The position numbers and the translations under genes were made by a program. From assembly GCF_050859025.1 (NCBI RefSeq), contig NZ_CP138200.1:3286001-3350000 (forward strand): a stretch of DNA of 64,000 nt. The letters run 5' to 3'. Shown in pieces: positions 1 through 8,938 of this stretch. Below the pieces are notes generated by a model that searched no databases, was not told the DNA's origin, and worked only from the letters and a program-made list of their open reading frames with translations. This DNA comes from Wukongibacter sp050859025 (GTDB lineage Bacteria; Bacillota; Clostridia; Peptostreptococcales; Caminicellaceae). The number at the start of each line of letters is the position of its first letter. Position 1 is the first letter of the stretch.

Positions 1-880
1 GTGTAAGATATGGTACAGTTGGCAACGGAGTAATTCCTAAAACAAACAAAACTCCACTTATTATAAACATCACTTTCGGTTGTCTAAATAATTGGTTTAT
101 CAAATCATTTCCTAAATCAGTATCTGATGCAGCTCTTGTAACTACAATCCCTGTTCCAGTCGAAATCAATAAAGCAGGTATTTGACTTACAAGACCATCA
201 CCAACAGTCAATAGTGTATATTGTTGTATAGCTTCGGTAACGTTCATTTTCTTCATAATAACCCCAATAACGAAACCAGCCGCTATATTTATTATGGTAA
301 TAATAATCCCTGCTATGGCGTCACCCTTTACAAATTTACTTGCACCATCCATGGCTCCATAAAAGTCGGCTTCATTTTGAATTTTCATTCTTCTTTCTCT
401 AGCCTCACTCTCCGTAATCAATCCAGAGTTAAGATCGGCGTCGATAGCCATCTGCTTTCCAGGCATAGCATCTAAAGTAAAACGTGCTGCAACCTCTGAA
501 ACCCTTTCAGACCCCTTGGTAATAACTAGGAATTGAATAATAACAATGATAATGAATATAATAAAACCAACTATAGCATTACCACCAATAACAAAATTAC
601 CAAAGGCTTCTATTACATTACCTGCATTCCCATCTTTCAAAATATATCGAGTAGTCGATATATTGAGTGATAATCTAAAAAGTGTAGTTATCAATAAAAG
701 AGATGGAAATATTGAAAATTGTAAAGGTTCTTTATTATATATTGAAATCAACAATATTAATAAAGCTAGTGAAATATTTACGCTTAATAATAAGTCCAAA
801 ACAACTAAAGGCACAGGAATTATTATTATCATAATAATCGCTATTATAGCTACGACAACAATAATATCGCCAAATTTCAT
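1..880 (-). CDS. flhA: Flagellar export gate protein FlhA, N-terminal part (cut by window edge)
   Basis: FlhA forms the nonameric export gate of the flagellar type III secretion apparatus in the inner membrane. The visible 293 residues start MKFGDIIVVVAII and are strongly hydrophobic in several segments, as expected for the N-terminal membrane half. The family signature is seen around residues 133-150 (RFTLDAMPGKQMAIDADL). The start at 880 has a GGAGG site just upstream. It is the last visible gene of the operon, after flhB. The cytoplasmic C-terminal half lies beyond base 1, so this is an edge truncation and not a broken gene. Confidence 0.96.
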   Translation of the reverse strand, partial: MKFGDIIVVVAIIAIIMIIIIPVPLVVLDLLLSVNISLALLILLISIYNKEPLQFSIFPSLLLITTLFRLSLNISTTRYILKDGNAGNVIEAFGNFVIGGNAIVGFIIFIIIVIIQFLVITKGSERVSEVAARFTLDAMPGKQMAIDADLNSGLITESEARERRMKIQNEADFYGAMDGASKFVKGDAIAGIIITIINIAAGFVIGVIMKKMNVTEAIQQYTLLTVGDGLVSQIPALLISTGTGIVVTRAASDTDLGNDLINQLFRQPKVMFIISGVLFVLGITPLPTVPYLT

Positions 881-973
881 TTGATTTCCTCCTAATTGAA
901 TAAATTGCACTATTACAATCTTATCTGTAATAGGTATCTACTAAAAGCTTAAGGTAAAAGAATTTCACCAATT

Positions 974-2056
974 CTAACCTTTTAAGCTGTAAATATATGC
1001 TAAAACTTCTGCTACAGCATGATACAAGTCCGGAGGAATAAACTCTCCTATGTCAACAGTAGAAAATAACTTCCTAGCAAGTGGTTTATTTTCATAAAGT
1101 GGTATATTATTTTCGTTTGCAATTTTTTTAATATTCTGAGCTATCAAGTCTTGTCCCTTAGCAATCACCTTTGGAGCCTGATAACCTTCATCATTATAAG
1201 CTAATGCAACAGCAAAGTGAGTAGGATTAGTTATGACAACATCGGCCTTTGGTACATCCTGCATCATTCTACTCATCGCTATCTGACGTTGCTTTTGCTT
1301 TATCTTTGATTTTATTTGTGGATCTCCTTCGGTTTGCTTATACTCTTGCTTGACTTCATGCTTAGACATCTTAAGTTCCTTCTCAAATTCCCATTTCTTA
1401 TAGAAGTAATCTAGTACAGCTAGAATAAGAAGTATAATTGAGCATCTCATTGTTATAACAAACACAACATTCCACAAATAGGCCATTATCTGTCCAAGAT
1501 CCATATCAAACACATTTAATATATTATTATATTCTTTAATTAAATAGTTCACTGTAACAGATAAAAGAATAGCTATTTTCAAAAGTGCTTTTACAAGCTC
1601 TACAATCGATTTTAAAGAAAACATTCTTTTAAATCCACTTATAGGATTAAGTTTGTCTAATTTAATTGCAAGTGTTTTCGTAGTAAATAATACGCCTACC
1701 TGCATATAACTACATATTAGTCCAACTGCTAAGGAAAGAAACAAAAGAGGTAAAGAAAGCTTTAAAATCGTCCATAATACTTCATTAGACATTATAGTAA
1801 CATTTTTAATCGTGTAAAATGTGCTAATAGTCGAAGAATTATTCAAGATTTTATTATAAAATTTGTCCATTTCCTTGTACCAATATTTATGAAGGTAGTT
1901 AATCGCAAGAAAAACACAAATCAATACAAAAGCAGAATTGATTTCTTTGCTTTGGTTTACCTGACCCTTTTCCCTTGCCTCTCTTCTACGCTTTGGAGTT
2001 GCTTTTTCAGTTTTTTCACCTGTGAAAAGCTGTAGATTAATATTAAAAATTGTCAT
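974..2056 (-). CDS. flhB: Flagellar export switch protein FlhB
   Basis: FlhB is the membrane protein that switches flagellar export from rod/hook to filament substrates through self-cleavage. The 360-residue protein opens with the typical LQLFTGEKTEKATPKRR segment, has four predicted membrane segments in its first 220 residues, then a basic linker and a cytoplasmic domain. The cleavage motif NPTH is intact and begins at residue 277. The length is normal for the family. It lies between fliR and flhA, as in Bacillus. A second, membrane-free copy of its C-terminal domain (ylqH) is encoded at 32696-32953. Confidence 0.97.
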   Translation of the reverse strand: MTIFNINLQLFTGEKTEKATPKRRREAREKGQVNQSKEINSAFVLICVFLAINYLHKYWYKEMDKFYNKILNNSSTISTFYTIKNVTIMSNEVLWTILKLSLPLLFLSLAVGLICSYMQVGVLFTTKTLAIKLDKLNPISGFKRMFSLKSIVELVKALLKIAILLSVTVNYLIKEYNNILNVFDMDLGQIMAYLWNVVFVITMRCSIILLILAVLDYFYKKWEFEKELKMSKHEVKQEYKQTEGDPQIKSKIKQKQRQIAMSRMMQDVPKADVVITNPTHFAVALAYNDEGYQAPKVIAKGQDLIAQNIKKIANENNIPLYENKPLARKLFSTVDIGEFIPPDLYHAVAEVLAYIYSLKG

Positions 2057-2130
2057 TTAACCATCCTTCTATTTACCTTAACCCATTCTCCTCATATAGA
2101 AATTTAGAGGCTAATATAATTAATGTTTAA

Positions 2131-2898
2131 TTAAACAGCTTTGTCTAAGAATTCCTTAATATAATCAAACATTATTGAAAATATATTATTATAGATTCCA
2201 AGATAAAGCGGTAATATTATAAACAAAGTCATAACTCCTATAAAGACCTTTAAAGGCATTCCCACCATAAATACATTCATTTGCGGCATCGCTCTAGATA
2301 AAATCCCAAGCAGTACATTAGATACAAAGATGGTTATGATTATTGGAGCCGACATCTTAAAACCTATAACAAATGAAACTCTTAAAATTTCAGCAACTTT
2401 ATCCACGAATAGCAGGTTAATATTTTGATATCCTAAAGGTATCACATTAAAACTATATAAAATGGCCTTTATTACCATATGATGTAAATCAGTAGCTAAA
2501 AAAAGTAATGCAGCCATAATATAGTAAAAATTAGCTGTAATCGGAATTTGTGATTCATCTTGAGGACTTATAACACTGACCATAGAAAAACCGATATTTC
2601 TATCTACAATAACCCCCGCTAAATAAATCGAATTTAGTACCAAAAGAGATATGAACCCAGTAATAAGTCCAATAAAAAACTCAAATATCATAAAATATAA
2701 CAATTGATATATGTTAGCAAAACTTATTTGCTCTGAATACGTAACAATAGGATAAGCAATCAAGGTCAAAAAGCCAGAAAAGCCAATCTTTAAAGATATT
2801 GGAATAGTCTTGTTCCCAAATATTGGTGTCAACAAGAAAATTCCACTTATCCTACTAAAAACTAAAAATAATAAAATTACTCTCGCCATTATATCCAT
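2131..2898 (-). CDS. fliR: Flagellar export membrane protein FliR
   Basis: FliR is a multi-pass membrane component of the flagellar export gate and assembles with FliP and FliQ. The 255-residue protein is almost entirely hydrophobic and contains about six membrane helices. The segment NIGFSMVSVISPQDESQIP, around residues 100-118, is typical of the family. The gene order fliQ-fliR-flhB supports the call. Unusually for this operon, about 350 bases separate fliR from the preceding fliQ, and that gap carries a palindromic repeat (2949-3040). Confidence 0.95.
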   Translation of the reverse strand: MDIMARVILLFLVFSRISGIFLLTPIFGNKTIPISLKIGFSGFLTLIAYPIVTYSEQISFANIYQLLYFMIFEFFIGLITGFISLLVLNSIYLAGVIVDRNIGFSMVSVISPQDESQIPITANFYYIMAALLFLATDLHHMVIKAILYSFNVIPLGYQNINLLFVDKVAEILRVSFVIGFKMSAPIIITIFVSNVLLGILSRAMPQMNVFMVGMPLKVFIGVMTLFIILPLYLGIYNNIFSIMFDYIKEFLDKAV

Positions 2899-2948
2899 TT
2901 AAAATCTTCCATTCTAATTATGTTAGCAAAGCTCAAATTATCTTATTA

Positions 2949-3040
2949 TATAGAATGCACTTATAAATCTACATTTTAATTTCTTGAATAGGCAAAGTTT
3001 CAAGAAATTAAAATATAAAAGACTTATTGAGCTTTCTATA
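2949..3040. repeat. TATAG-ended palindromic element, family B copy 1
   Basis: Imperfect inverted repeat of 92 bases lying between fliQ and fliR. The left arm begins TATAGAATGCACTTATAAAT. The reverse complement of the right arm begins TATAGAAAGCTCAATAAG, and both arms continue into TTTTAATTTCTTGAA. The same body recurs at 50640-50741 and 55843-55926. The function is unknown; it looks like a miniature inverted-repeat element or an RNA hairpin. Confidence 0.8.
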
Positions 3041-3249
3041 GCAATCGATCTAATTTTCCAAGATTTTAATGGAAATTGATTTTCAACTAATTAAATAAAT
3101 TGCATAATTACTAACCTAAAGGATTTAATATTACATATAATTTTAAAAGCACTAGAGCTATAACAACAAAATATGTTCTATTTCAAATTATTAAATTAGG
3201 GATGATATTCTTATATGTAATTGTACAAAGTCAAAATCATGAAATTTCT
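3041..3249. other. Non-coding remainder of the fliQ-fliR gap
   Basis: No open reading frame is supported here. An 11-base inverted repeat, ATTACATATAA at 3130-3140 and TTATATGTAAT at 3211-3221, suggests a further decayed palindromic element. No convincing promoter was seen. Confidence 0.4.
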
Positions 3250-3519
3250 TCAATTAATAAAGTTATTTATATTTGAAAAAATATATGTAGTAAATTCTAT
3301 TGCCTTTCTCAATAGCCATGGTCCTAACATAACTACTGATAGAAAAACTGCTAGAATTTTAGGTACAAAAGCTAAAGTTGCTTCTTGAATTTGAGTAGTT
3401 GCCTGAAATATACTTACAGCTAAACCCACAAATAATCCAGCCAACAATAATGGTGATGCTAATAATATCACTGTAAACATGGCTTGCTGTAATATATCAA
3501 GCACTAAACCTTCATCCAT
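3250..3519 (-). CDS. fliQ: Flagellar export membrane protein FliQ
   Basis: FliQ is a small export-gate protein with two membrane helices. The 89-residue product has the expected length. It starts MDEGLVLDILQQAMFTVILL and has two hydrophobic segments, roughly residues 13-37 and 52-75. The stretch AVSIFQATTQIQEATLAFVPK between them is diagnostic. It follows fliP by 10 bases. Confidence 0.96.
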   Translation of the reverse strand: MDEGLVLDILQQAMFTVILLASPLLLAGLFVGLAVSIFQATTQIQEATLAFVPKILAVFLSVVMLGPWLLRKAIEFTTYIFSNINNFIN

Positions 3520-3529
3520 CTTAACACTC

Positions 3530-4312
3530 CTAATTAAATCCTACTAAAATGTGTTTAATAATTAGATTCCAACCATCAATCATTATAAAAAGTAATATTT
3601 TAAATGGTAGCGAGATCATAACAGGTGGTAGCATCATCATCCCCATTGACATTAACGTACTTGCGACTACCATATCTACAACAATAAAAGGTATAAACAA
3701 CAAGAACCCGACTCCAAAGCCAGTTTTAAGTTCACTTATGATAAAAGCAGGAACTAAAGCTCTTGTTGGTACATCGTCAAGCTTCTTTGGCTTCTCAACT
3801 CCAATAGTGTTTATAAATAGTGCTAGGTCCTTTTGTCTAGTTTGTTTAAACATAAATTTTCTTAGAGGCTTAATTGCTTCATCAGTAGCCTTTTCAAAAG
3901 ATATCTCACCATTAGTATAGGGCTTGATGGCATTTTCATTTATAGCATCAAATGTTGGAGCCATAATGAAAAAGGTCAAAAAGAGAGCTAACCCTATTAA
4001 AACTTGATTAGGTGGAGTTGATTGTGTAGATAATGCCTTTCTTAAAAAGGATAATATAATTATTATCCTAGTAAAGCTTGTCATCATAATTAATATTGAT
4101 GGGGCTAAAGCTAAAACAGTTAGTAATACAATTACCTCTATACTTGATGCGATCTCCTCTGGACCTTCAGCTGAATCAACATTTAAACTGATTTTAGGTA
4201 TAGATACCTCTGGTTCAGCATAAACCGTAGATTCATTTAGAATAACATAGAAGTTACTTAGGAGAATTACCATTGCTATAGTGATGATAAAATATCTTAA
4301 TATTTTATTCAT
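3530..4312 (-). CDS. fliP: Flagellar export gate protein FliP
   Basis: FliP is the core pore-forming subunit of the flagellar export gate. The 260-residue protein carries an N-terminal signal-like hydrophobic segment ending near residue 33 (STVYAEPE), as FliP proteins do. Four membrane helices follow. Signatures seen are RKFMFKQTRQKDLALF and ELKTGFGVGFLLFIPFIVVD. The order fliO-fliP-fliQ matches other flagellar operons. A gap of about 158 bases separates it from fliO; the gap has no gene. Confidence 0.97.
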   Translation of the reverse strand: MNKILRYFIITIAMVILLSNFYVILNESTVYAEPEVSIPKISLNVDSAEGPEEIASSIEVIVLLTVLALAPSILIMMTSFTRIIIILSFLRKALSTQSTPPNQVLIGLALFLTFFIMAPTFDAINENAIKPYTNGEISFEKATDEAIKPLRKFMFKQTRQKDLALFINTIGVEKPKKLDDVPTRALVPAFIISELKTGFGVGFLLFIPFIVVDMVVASTLMSMGMMMLPPVMISLPFKILLFIMIDGWNLIIKHILVGFN

Positions 4313-4470
4313 TTTTTCATCCTTACCTTTAATATAGTCCAGAATAAGAAAACAGAGTTACGAATTCCTAAGCCGAAAACAAGTGCTCCAATAATATGAT
4401 TTAAACTTTCATAGTTTCTAATTAACTATCACTATCATTCGTTTAGGATTTTGTAATAATATTTTCTCTG

Positions 4471-4785
4471 CTACTTATTCTTAAAGTTTTTAAAAATTTC
4501 ACTAAATGATATATTGTTTTGTGTTACATCATTTATCTGCAAAGAATCTAGCTTATCTATCAACTGAGCACCACTTTTACTTAAATACATAAGATAATAA
4601 TGATTTTCTAATTGAATTAAAATAAGTGATTTCTCTACTCCTAATGGCAGTTTTTCTATAAACTTAATATTTCTTCCCGACATATTTCCCTTAATACCAC
4701 CGGATACTAGTCGAGTTGTAAAAAAAGCCAAGATTATAATTAAAATGGATGCAAAGAATACAATAACAGGATAATAACTGTTCAT
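4471..4785 (-). CDS. fliO: Flagellar assembly protein FliO (FliZ in Bacillus)
   Basis: FliO helps assemble the FliP ring of the export gate. The 104-residue protein has one N-terminal membrane segment (residues about 7-26) followed by a small cytoplasmic domain with the FliO-like stretch IKFIEKLPLGVEKSLILIQL. The sequence is weakly conserved in this family, so the assignment rests on topology, that motif and the position between cheY and fliP, where Bacillus carries fliZ (fliO). Confidence 0.85.
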   Translation of the reverse strand: MNSYYPVIVFFASILIIILAFFTTRLVSGGIKGNMSGRNIKFIEKLPLGVEKSLILIQLENHYYLMYLSKSGAQLIDKLDSLQINDVTQNNISFSEIFKNFKNK

Positions 4786-4809
4786 TTAAATAGTATTTCT
4801 CCCTTCATT

Positions 4810-5172
4810 CTATCCAAGAACTTTCTTTACTGCTTCAATTACTCTATCTGCTTGGAAAGGCTTTACAATAAAGTCACGAGCTCCAGCTTGAATAGCCTCA
4901 ATAACCATAGCCTGCTGACCCATAGCTGAACACATAACTATTTTTGCATCTGGCGATAATTTTTTTATTTCCTTAACAGCTTGTATACCATCAACCTCAG
5001 GCATAGTAATATCCATAATAACTAAATCAGGATTTAACTCTTTATATTTTTCAATAGCCTTTTGTCCATTTTCTGCTTCACCTAAAATCTCATATCCATT
5101 TTTTGATAAAACATCACGAATCATCATCCTCATAAAAGCTGCATCATCAACTATTAAAATTCCATTTGCCAT
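4810..5172 (-). CDS. cheY: Chemotaxis response regulator CheY
   Basis: CheY is the phosphorylated signal that binds the flagellar switch. The 120-residue single receiver domain has the acidic pair D9/D10, the phosphoacceptor D54 (LVIMDITMPEVDG), S82 and K104 (VKPF), so it should be phosphorylatable. No output domain is present. It lies directly after fliY, which encodes a CheY-P phosphatase, as in Bacillus. Confidence 0.96.
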   Translation of the reverse strand: MANGILIVDDAAFMRMMIRDVLSKNGYEILGEAENGQKAIEKYKELNPDLVIMDITMPEVDGIQAVKEIKKLSPDAKIVMCSAMGQQAMVIEAIQAGARDFIVKPFQADRVIEAVKKVLG

Positions 5173-5193
5173 AATACTTCCTCCTTTAATTAT

Positions 5194-6378
5194 CTAGAAA
5201 TTATTTAATCGTTTTTGCGGATTTATAATTTCAGTAATTCTAATCCCATAATTTTCGTCAACTACAACTACTTCACCCTTTGCAATTTGTTTTCCGTTGA
5301 CAAGAATGTCTAGAGGCTCTCCAACAAGCCTGTCCAGTTCTATAACTGTACCAGGACCAAAGTCAAGAATCTCGCTTATTTGCTTAACTGCCCTTCCTAA
5401 TTCTACAGTTATACCTAATGGCACATCCTTAATAAGACCTATGTCACTATAAGAATTATACCCTTCACTCGAATCATCAAAACTTTCAAATTGCAATGGC
5501 TTAACATTAATAGGATTTTGATTTACATTATTGCTTAATCTATTATTTGGATTTGAACTATTATTATTATATCTTACATTATTGTTATCATTTCTGCTAT
5601 TTTGAGGTTGTTGAATATGAGCTTGATTAGGAACATTATTTATATCATTCTCAATAATATGATTATCCTCAGGTATTATATCAACACTTGTTTGTCCCTG
5701 AGATGAATTAGACCCCATGTTTAACAATGGATCTACTAATTTCTTGGCAAACTCAATTGGAATTATTTGCATTATTTCACTATCAATTAAGTCTCCAACA
5801 GTCATGTTAAATGCTATTCTAACAATTTTTTGGTTTCCGCTAAGCTGCATATCTTCATAGTTTTTAGTTGATAAATCTACCGAAAAGGCTTCCGGTGGAA
5901 AAATATCAATTTTTGTATTAAACATTTCTGAAAGTGATGTACAAGAAGACCCAATCATTTGGTTCATAGCTTCCCCAATGGCACTTAAATGTATATCAGT
6001 AAGGTCTTGAGAAACATTTTGTCCATCACCACCCATCATTAGGTCGGTAATAATTTTTACATCTTCTTCATTTAGAACTAAAAGATTGAATCCTTCAATT
6101 CCTTCCCTATACTTTATTCTAACAGCAACGCATGGTATAGAATAGGTACTTGACATTTCATCAAGTGTCGTTATTGACACCTTTGGAGTAGTAATAGTAA
6201 CCTTCTGTCCTAACAAAGTAAACAAAGTAGTAGCAGATGTTCCCATGCTAATATTGCCAACTTCTCCTAAAGCGTCCTTTTCATCATTAGATAAGTCATC
6301 ATAGTCTTCTGGAGCATCGGAAGATGTTCCTCCTTTTAATAAAGCATCTATTTCTTCTTGAGAAAGCATATCAGCCAT
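5194..6378 (-). CDS. fliY: Flagellar switch phosphatase FliY
   Basis: FliY is the Firmicute C-ring protein that combines a CheC-like CheY-P phosphatase with a FliN domain. The first residues (MADMLSQEEIDALLKGG) form the CheY-P-binding peptide. Two phosphatase motifs are intact, E39/N42 (EVGN) and E136/N139 (EAMN). A low-complexity Asn/Gln-rich linker (about residues 230-295) leads to the C-terminal FliN/SpoA domain (about 310-394). It overlaps fliM by 8 bases, which suggests translational coupling. The Asn-rich linker is long but not abnormal. Confidence 0.96.
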   Translation of the reverse strand: MADMLSQEEIDALLKGGTSSDAPEDYDDLSNDEKDALGEVGNISMGTSATTLFTLLGQKVTITTPKVSITTLDEMSSTYSIPCVAVRIKYREGIEGFNLLVLNEEDVKIITDLMMGGDGQNVSQDLTDIHLSAIGEAMNQMIGSSCTSLSEMFNTKIDIFPPEAFSVDLSTKNYEDMQLSGNQKIVRIAFNMTVGDLIDSEIMQIIPIEFAKKLVDPLLNMGSNSSQGQTSVDIIPEDNHIIENDINNVPNQAHIQQPQNSRNDNNNVRYNNNSSNPNNRLSNNVNQNPINVKPLQFESFDDSSEGYNSYSDIGLIKDVPLGITVELGRAVKQISEILDFGPGTVIELDRLVGEPLDILVNGKQIAKGEVVVVDENYGIRITEIINPQKRLNNF

Positions 6379-7366
6379 TTAGCTCATCTCCTTCCTGTAT
6401 TAAGTCTCTGATTCTAACAGCCACTTTCTTCTTTATGGTTCCAGGTTTACCTGAAAACTTTTCCTGATCTCCTACTATAACCTTTATATCCTCATATATT
6501 TTTGTATCTAATTGAATAACATCACCAACCTGCAAATTCAAGAAATCACCAACAGTTATATTTGCATTCCCTACAACAGCTTTTATATTTACAAAGGTTT
6601 TCTCTAATCCAACCTTTATGGCAGTCTTCTCCTTATTAGTAATTTCTTTAACATTAGATGAAAACCAAAGTTTTGAGTTAAGCTTTTGTACAATAGGTTC
6701 AAGTACAAAGTGAGGTATACACATATTTAACAAACCTTCTACCTCGCCAATTTTTATACTAAGGGTAATTAATGCAATTGTCTCATTAGGTGATACAATT
6801 TGAGCAAATTGAGAGTTTGTCTCAATTTTTTCCAACGAGGGATTCAAGGTTATAATGTTCTCCCAAGATTCCATTAACAATTTGTTGATTTTAACGAGAA
6901 TTCTCTTTAAAAGAGTTATCTCGATCTCAGTGAAGGTACGACTTTCTTTAAGCAGTCTACCATTTCCACCTAAAACTCTCTCAATCATAGAAAAAGCTAC
7001 ATCAGTTGAAATATCCATTATTATCTGCCCAGATAAGGGCGAAAAATCCATAATCGCAAGAACTGCTGGATCGGATATTGAATTGCTAAACTCATGATAA
7101 GTTAATTGCTCAACTGAAAGAACGTCTATATGTATTAATGTTCTTAGGTAACCAGATAAAAAAGTGTTTAAAAGCCTTCCAAAATTTTCATGGATTATTT
7201 GTAGTGTACGTAATTGTTCCTTGGCAAATTTGTCAGGTCTTCTAAAATCATATTTTTTTACCTTTTTCTCTATAGTTTCATCTTTAAACTCTTTGACGTC
7301 TACTTCGCCAGTACTCAAAGCCTGAAGCAGATCATCAATTTCGTTTTGTGAAAGGACATCTGACAA
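6371..7366 (-). CDS. fliM: Flagellar motor switch protein FliM
   Basis: FliM is the C-ring subunit that binds CheY-P and sets rotation direction. The 331-residue protein begins with the CheY-P-binding peptide LSQNEIDDLLQAL, continues with the CheC-like middle domain (about 40-230) and ends in a SpoA domain. The start is TTG at 7366, chosen because GGAGGTGA precedes it at good spacing. It overlaps the downstream fliY. Confidence 0.96.
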   Translation of the reverse strand: MSDVLSQNEIDDLLQALSTGEVDVKEFKDETIEKKVKKYDFRRPDKFAKEQLRTLQIIHENFGRLLNTFLSGYLRTLIHIDVLSVEQLTYHEFSNSISDPAVLAIMDFSPLSGQIIMDISTDVAFSMIERVLGGNGRLLKESRTFTEIEITLLKRILVKINKLLMESWENIITLNPSLEKIETNSQFAQIVSPNETIALITLSIKIGEVEGLLNMCIPHFVLEPIVQKLNSKLWFSSNVKEITNKEKTAIKVGLEKTFVNIKAVVGNANITVGDFLNLQVGDVIQLDTKIYEDIKVIVGDQEKFSGKPGTIKKKVAVRIRDLIQEGDELNG

Positions 7367-7384
7367 CTACGTCACCTCCAACCC

Positions 7385-7801
7385 TTATTGGATTATAAAT
7401 TCAGTAAAATAAATATTTGAAATATCCTTGGATTCTGTTATTTCCATAACACTATTTAAAACAGCCTTTCTAGCATTTTGTAACCCTTCTTTTCCTGATA
7501 ACTCTTTGGCATCTTTGCTTCTAAGCAATTCCAACACACTGTTAGTTATCTTTACCTTGCTCTTATTAAGCTTTTCTAAAAGCTTATTGTCTGTATACTC
7601 TATTGTTATACTGGTTTTAAGAATGTTGTTGCTATCTTTCAAATTAGTGTACATTGCATCAAGATGAAACTCATAATACTCAACCTTTTTGTTCTTTCCA
7701 TCAGACTTACTATTTAGAACAAAAAAGAATATTGCACTAAAAATCAAAGCTAAAACCAATAAACCAATCAGGCTAAACAATATAACCTTTTTCACAGTCA
7801 T
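7385..7801 (-). CDS. fliL: Flagellar basal body protein FliL
   Basis: FliL is a single-pass membrane protein that surrounds and stabilises the stator. The 138-residue protein has a membrane segment at about residues 5-28, then a periplasmic-type domain. The length and the position before fliM fit FliL. Sequence conservation is low in this family, so position and topology carry much of the call. It is separated from motB by 384 bases filled with palindromes. Confidence 0.88.
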   Translation of the reverse strand: MTVKKVILFSLIGLLVLALIFSAIFFFVLNSKSDGKNKKVEYYEFHLDAMYTNLKDSNNILKTSITIEYTDNKLLEKLNKSKVKITNSVLELLRSKDAKELSGKEGLQNARKAVLNSVMEITESKDISNIYFTEFIIQ

Positions 7802-7915
7802 AACATTGTCTCCTTTTTTAATTCAAATATGAAAATTAATATATATTGTCATATCTTAATAATTAGACCTTTATTAATTATAATAACATATTTAGCTCTA
7901 TAATTAACTCTTTTT

Positions 7916-7980
7916 TATAACCTCTAGGAAATTATCAATCTTTTAAAATTTTACTTAATTTAATAATTTCCCTTACTATA
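7916..7980. repeat. Short TATA-ended palindrome between motB and fliL
   Basis: A 65-base imperfect inverted repeat with TATAA at the left and CTATA at the right. The strongest paired arms are GGAAATTAT (7927-7935) and ATAATTTCC (7963-7971). Immediately to its right a second small stem is formed by CAACAAAGT (7984-7992) and ACTTTGTTG (8017-8025). No reading frame is supported in this gap. Confidence 0.5.
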
Positions 7981-8076
7981 TTTCAACAAAGTCAACTCTT
8001 AAAATCCTTGCATAAAACTTTGTTGTAAAGTCATCATCATAAGATAATGCAATTTTCGGAACTACAGCTTATACCC

Positions 8077-8162
8077 ATAGAACACATCCATTAATTTTAC
8101 ATTTTCAATTTCTGAATAGTCAATCCCTCAATGTTATTCAGGGATTGAAAATGTAAAGCCTC
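8077..8162. repeat. TATAG-ended palindromic element, family B copy 2
   Basis: Imperfect palindrome between motB and fliL. TTTACATTTTCAAT plus CTGAATA on the left pairs with TATTCAGGGATTGAAAATG on the right. The body resembles the family B elements at 2949-3040 and 50640-50741, but the outer ends are degraded. This copy, like copy 1, sits inside the flagellar operon. Confidence 0.65.
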
Positions 8163-8185
8163 ATTTCATTTCCAATATTGAAAAA

Positions 8186-8938
8186 CTAATAATTTGGTTC
8201 ACTTTTTTGATTGTCTGAATTTAGTATTACAATATCCACTCTTCTGTTTTTAGCTTTATTTTCAAATGTATCATTAGGAGCAACAGGGTGGTATTTACTA
8301 TATCCAGAAACTGATATTTTCTCAGGTTTCATTTTTGTTTCCTCTATAAAAAATCTAGCAACATTTACCGCTCTAATAGTAGACAGCTCCCAGTTTGTAG
8401 GAAATCTCTTACTATTTTTTATGGGATCTGAGTCAGTATGACCCTCTACACGAATAAATTTATCAGAAAACTGTTCCTGATTAAGCAGATCTGAAATAAA
8501 TCTCAAGGTCTTTTTAGATTGAAACTTTAACTCAGCTCTACCAGAATCAAAGAGAACATTATCATCAAATCTTAATAAAAGGCCTCTATCATCTAATTCT
8601 ATCTTAATTTGCTCCTCAAGCTCATTATCCCTTAGATGTTTTTCAATACTTTCCTGTAGAGCCTTTAATTTAGTGATTTCCTTTATGTTAGCTGTAATCT
8701 TATTAGTAAGGGTAGAGTTGTTCACAAAATGTGTATCATCTAGAGTTTTCCCTCCACTTAAGACCCCAGCTGATCCCTGAAAAGATTCCATAATTGCTTG
8801 GAATTTCTTTGCATCTATTGTTGAAAATGCAAACAGCAATACAAAAAAGCATAGTAGCAATGTCACTAAATCACCATAGGTAGTCATATATTCAGGTACT
8901 CCGCTTGCTTCTTCCTCCACTGGTTTTCTTCTACTCAT
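8186..8938 (-). CDS. motB: Flagellar stator protein MotB
   Basis: MotB anchors the proton- or sodium-driven stator to peptidoglycan. The 250-residue protein has one membrane helix (about residues 22-44) that begins with the conserved ion-binding aspartate D23 (TTYGDLVTLLL). A plug region and an OmpA/MotB peptidoglycan-binding domain (about residues 120-245, with VEGHTDSDPI and NRRVDIVIL) follow. It overlaps motA by 8 bases. The coupling ion cannot be told from this sequence alone. Confidence 0.96.
   Translation of the reverse strand: MSRRKPVEEEASGVPEYMTTYGDLVTLLLCFFVLLFAFSTIDAKKFQAIMESFQGSAGVLSGGKTLDDTHFVNNSTLTNKITANIKEITKLKALQESIEKHLRDNELEEQIKIELDDRGLLLRFDDNVLFDSGRAELKFQSKKTLRFISDLLNQEQFSDKFIRVEGHTDSDPIKNSKRFPTNWELSTIRAVNVARFFIEETKMKPEKISVSGYSKYHPVAPNDTFENKAKNRRVDIVILNSDNQKSEPNY

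Noticed and set aside
221..884. Plus-strand reading frames over flhA
   Set aside because: They are shadows of the flhA frame, which gives a continuous and family-typical protein on the minus strand.
3041..3249. A missing flagellar gene in the fliQ-fliR gap
   Set aside because: All frames are closed by frequent stops and no flagellar motif is readable; the gap is repeat sequence.
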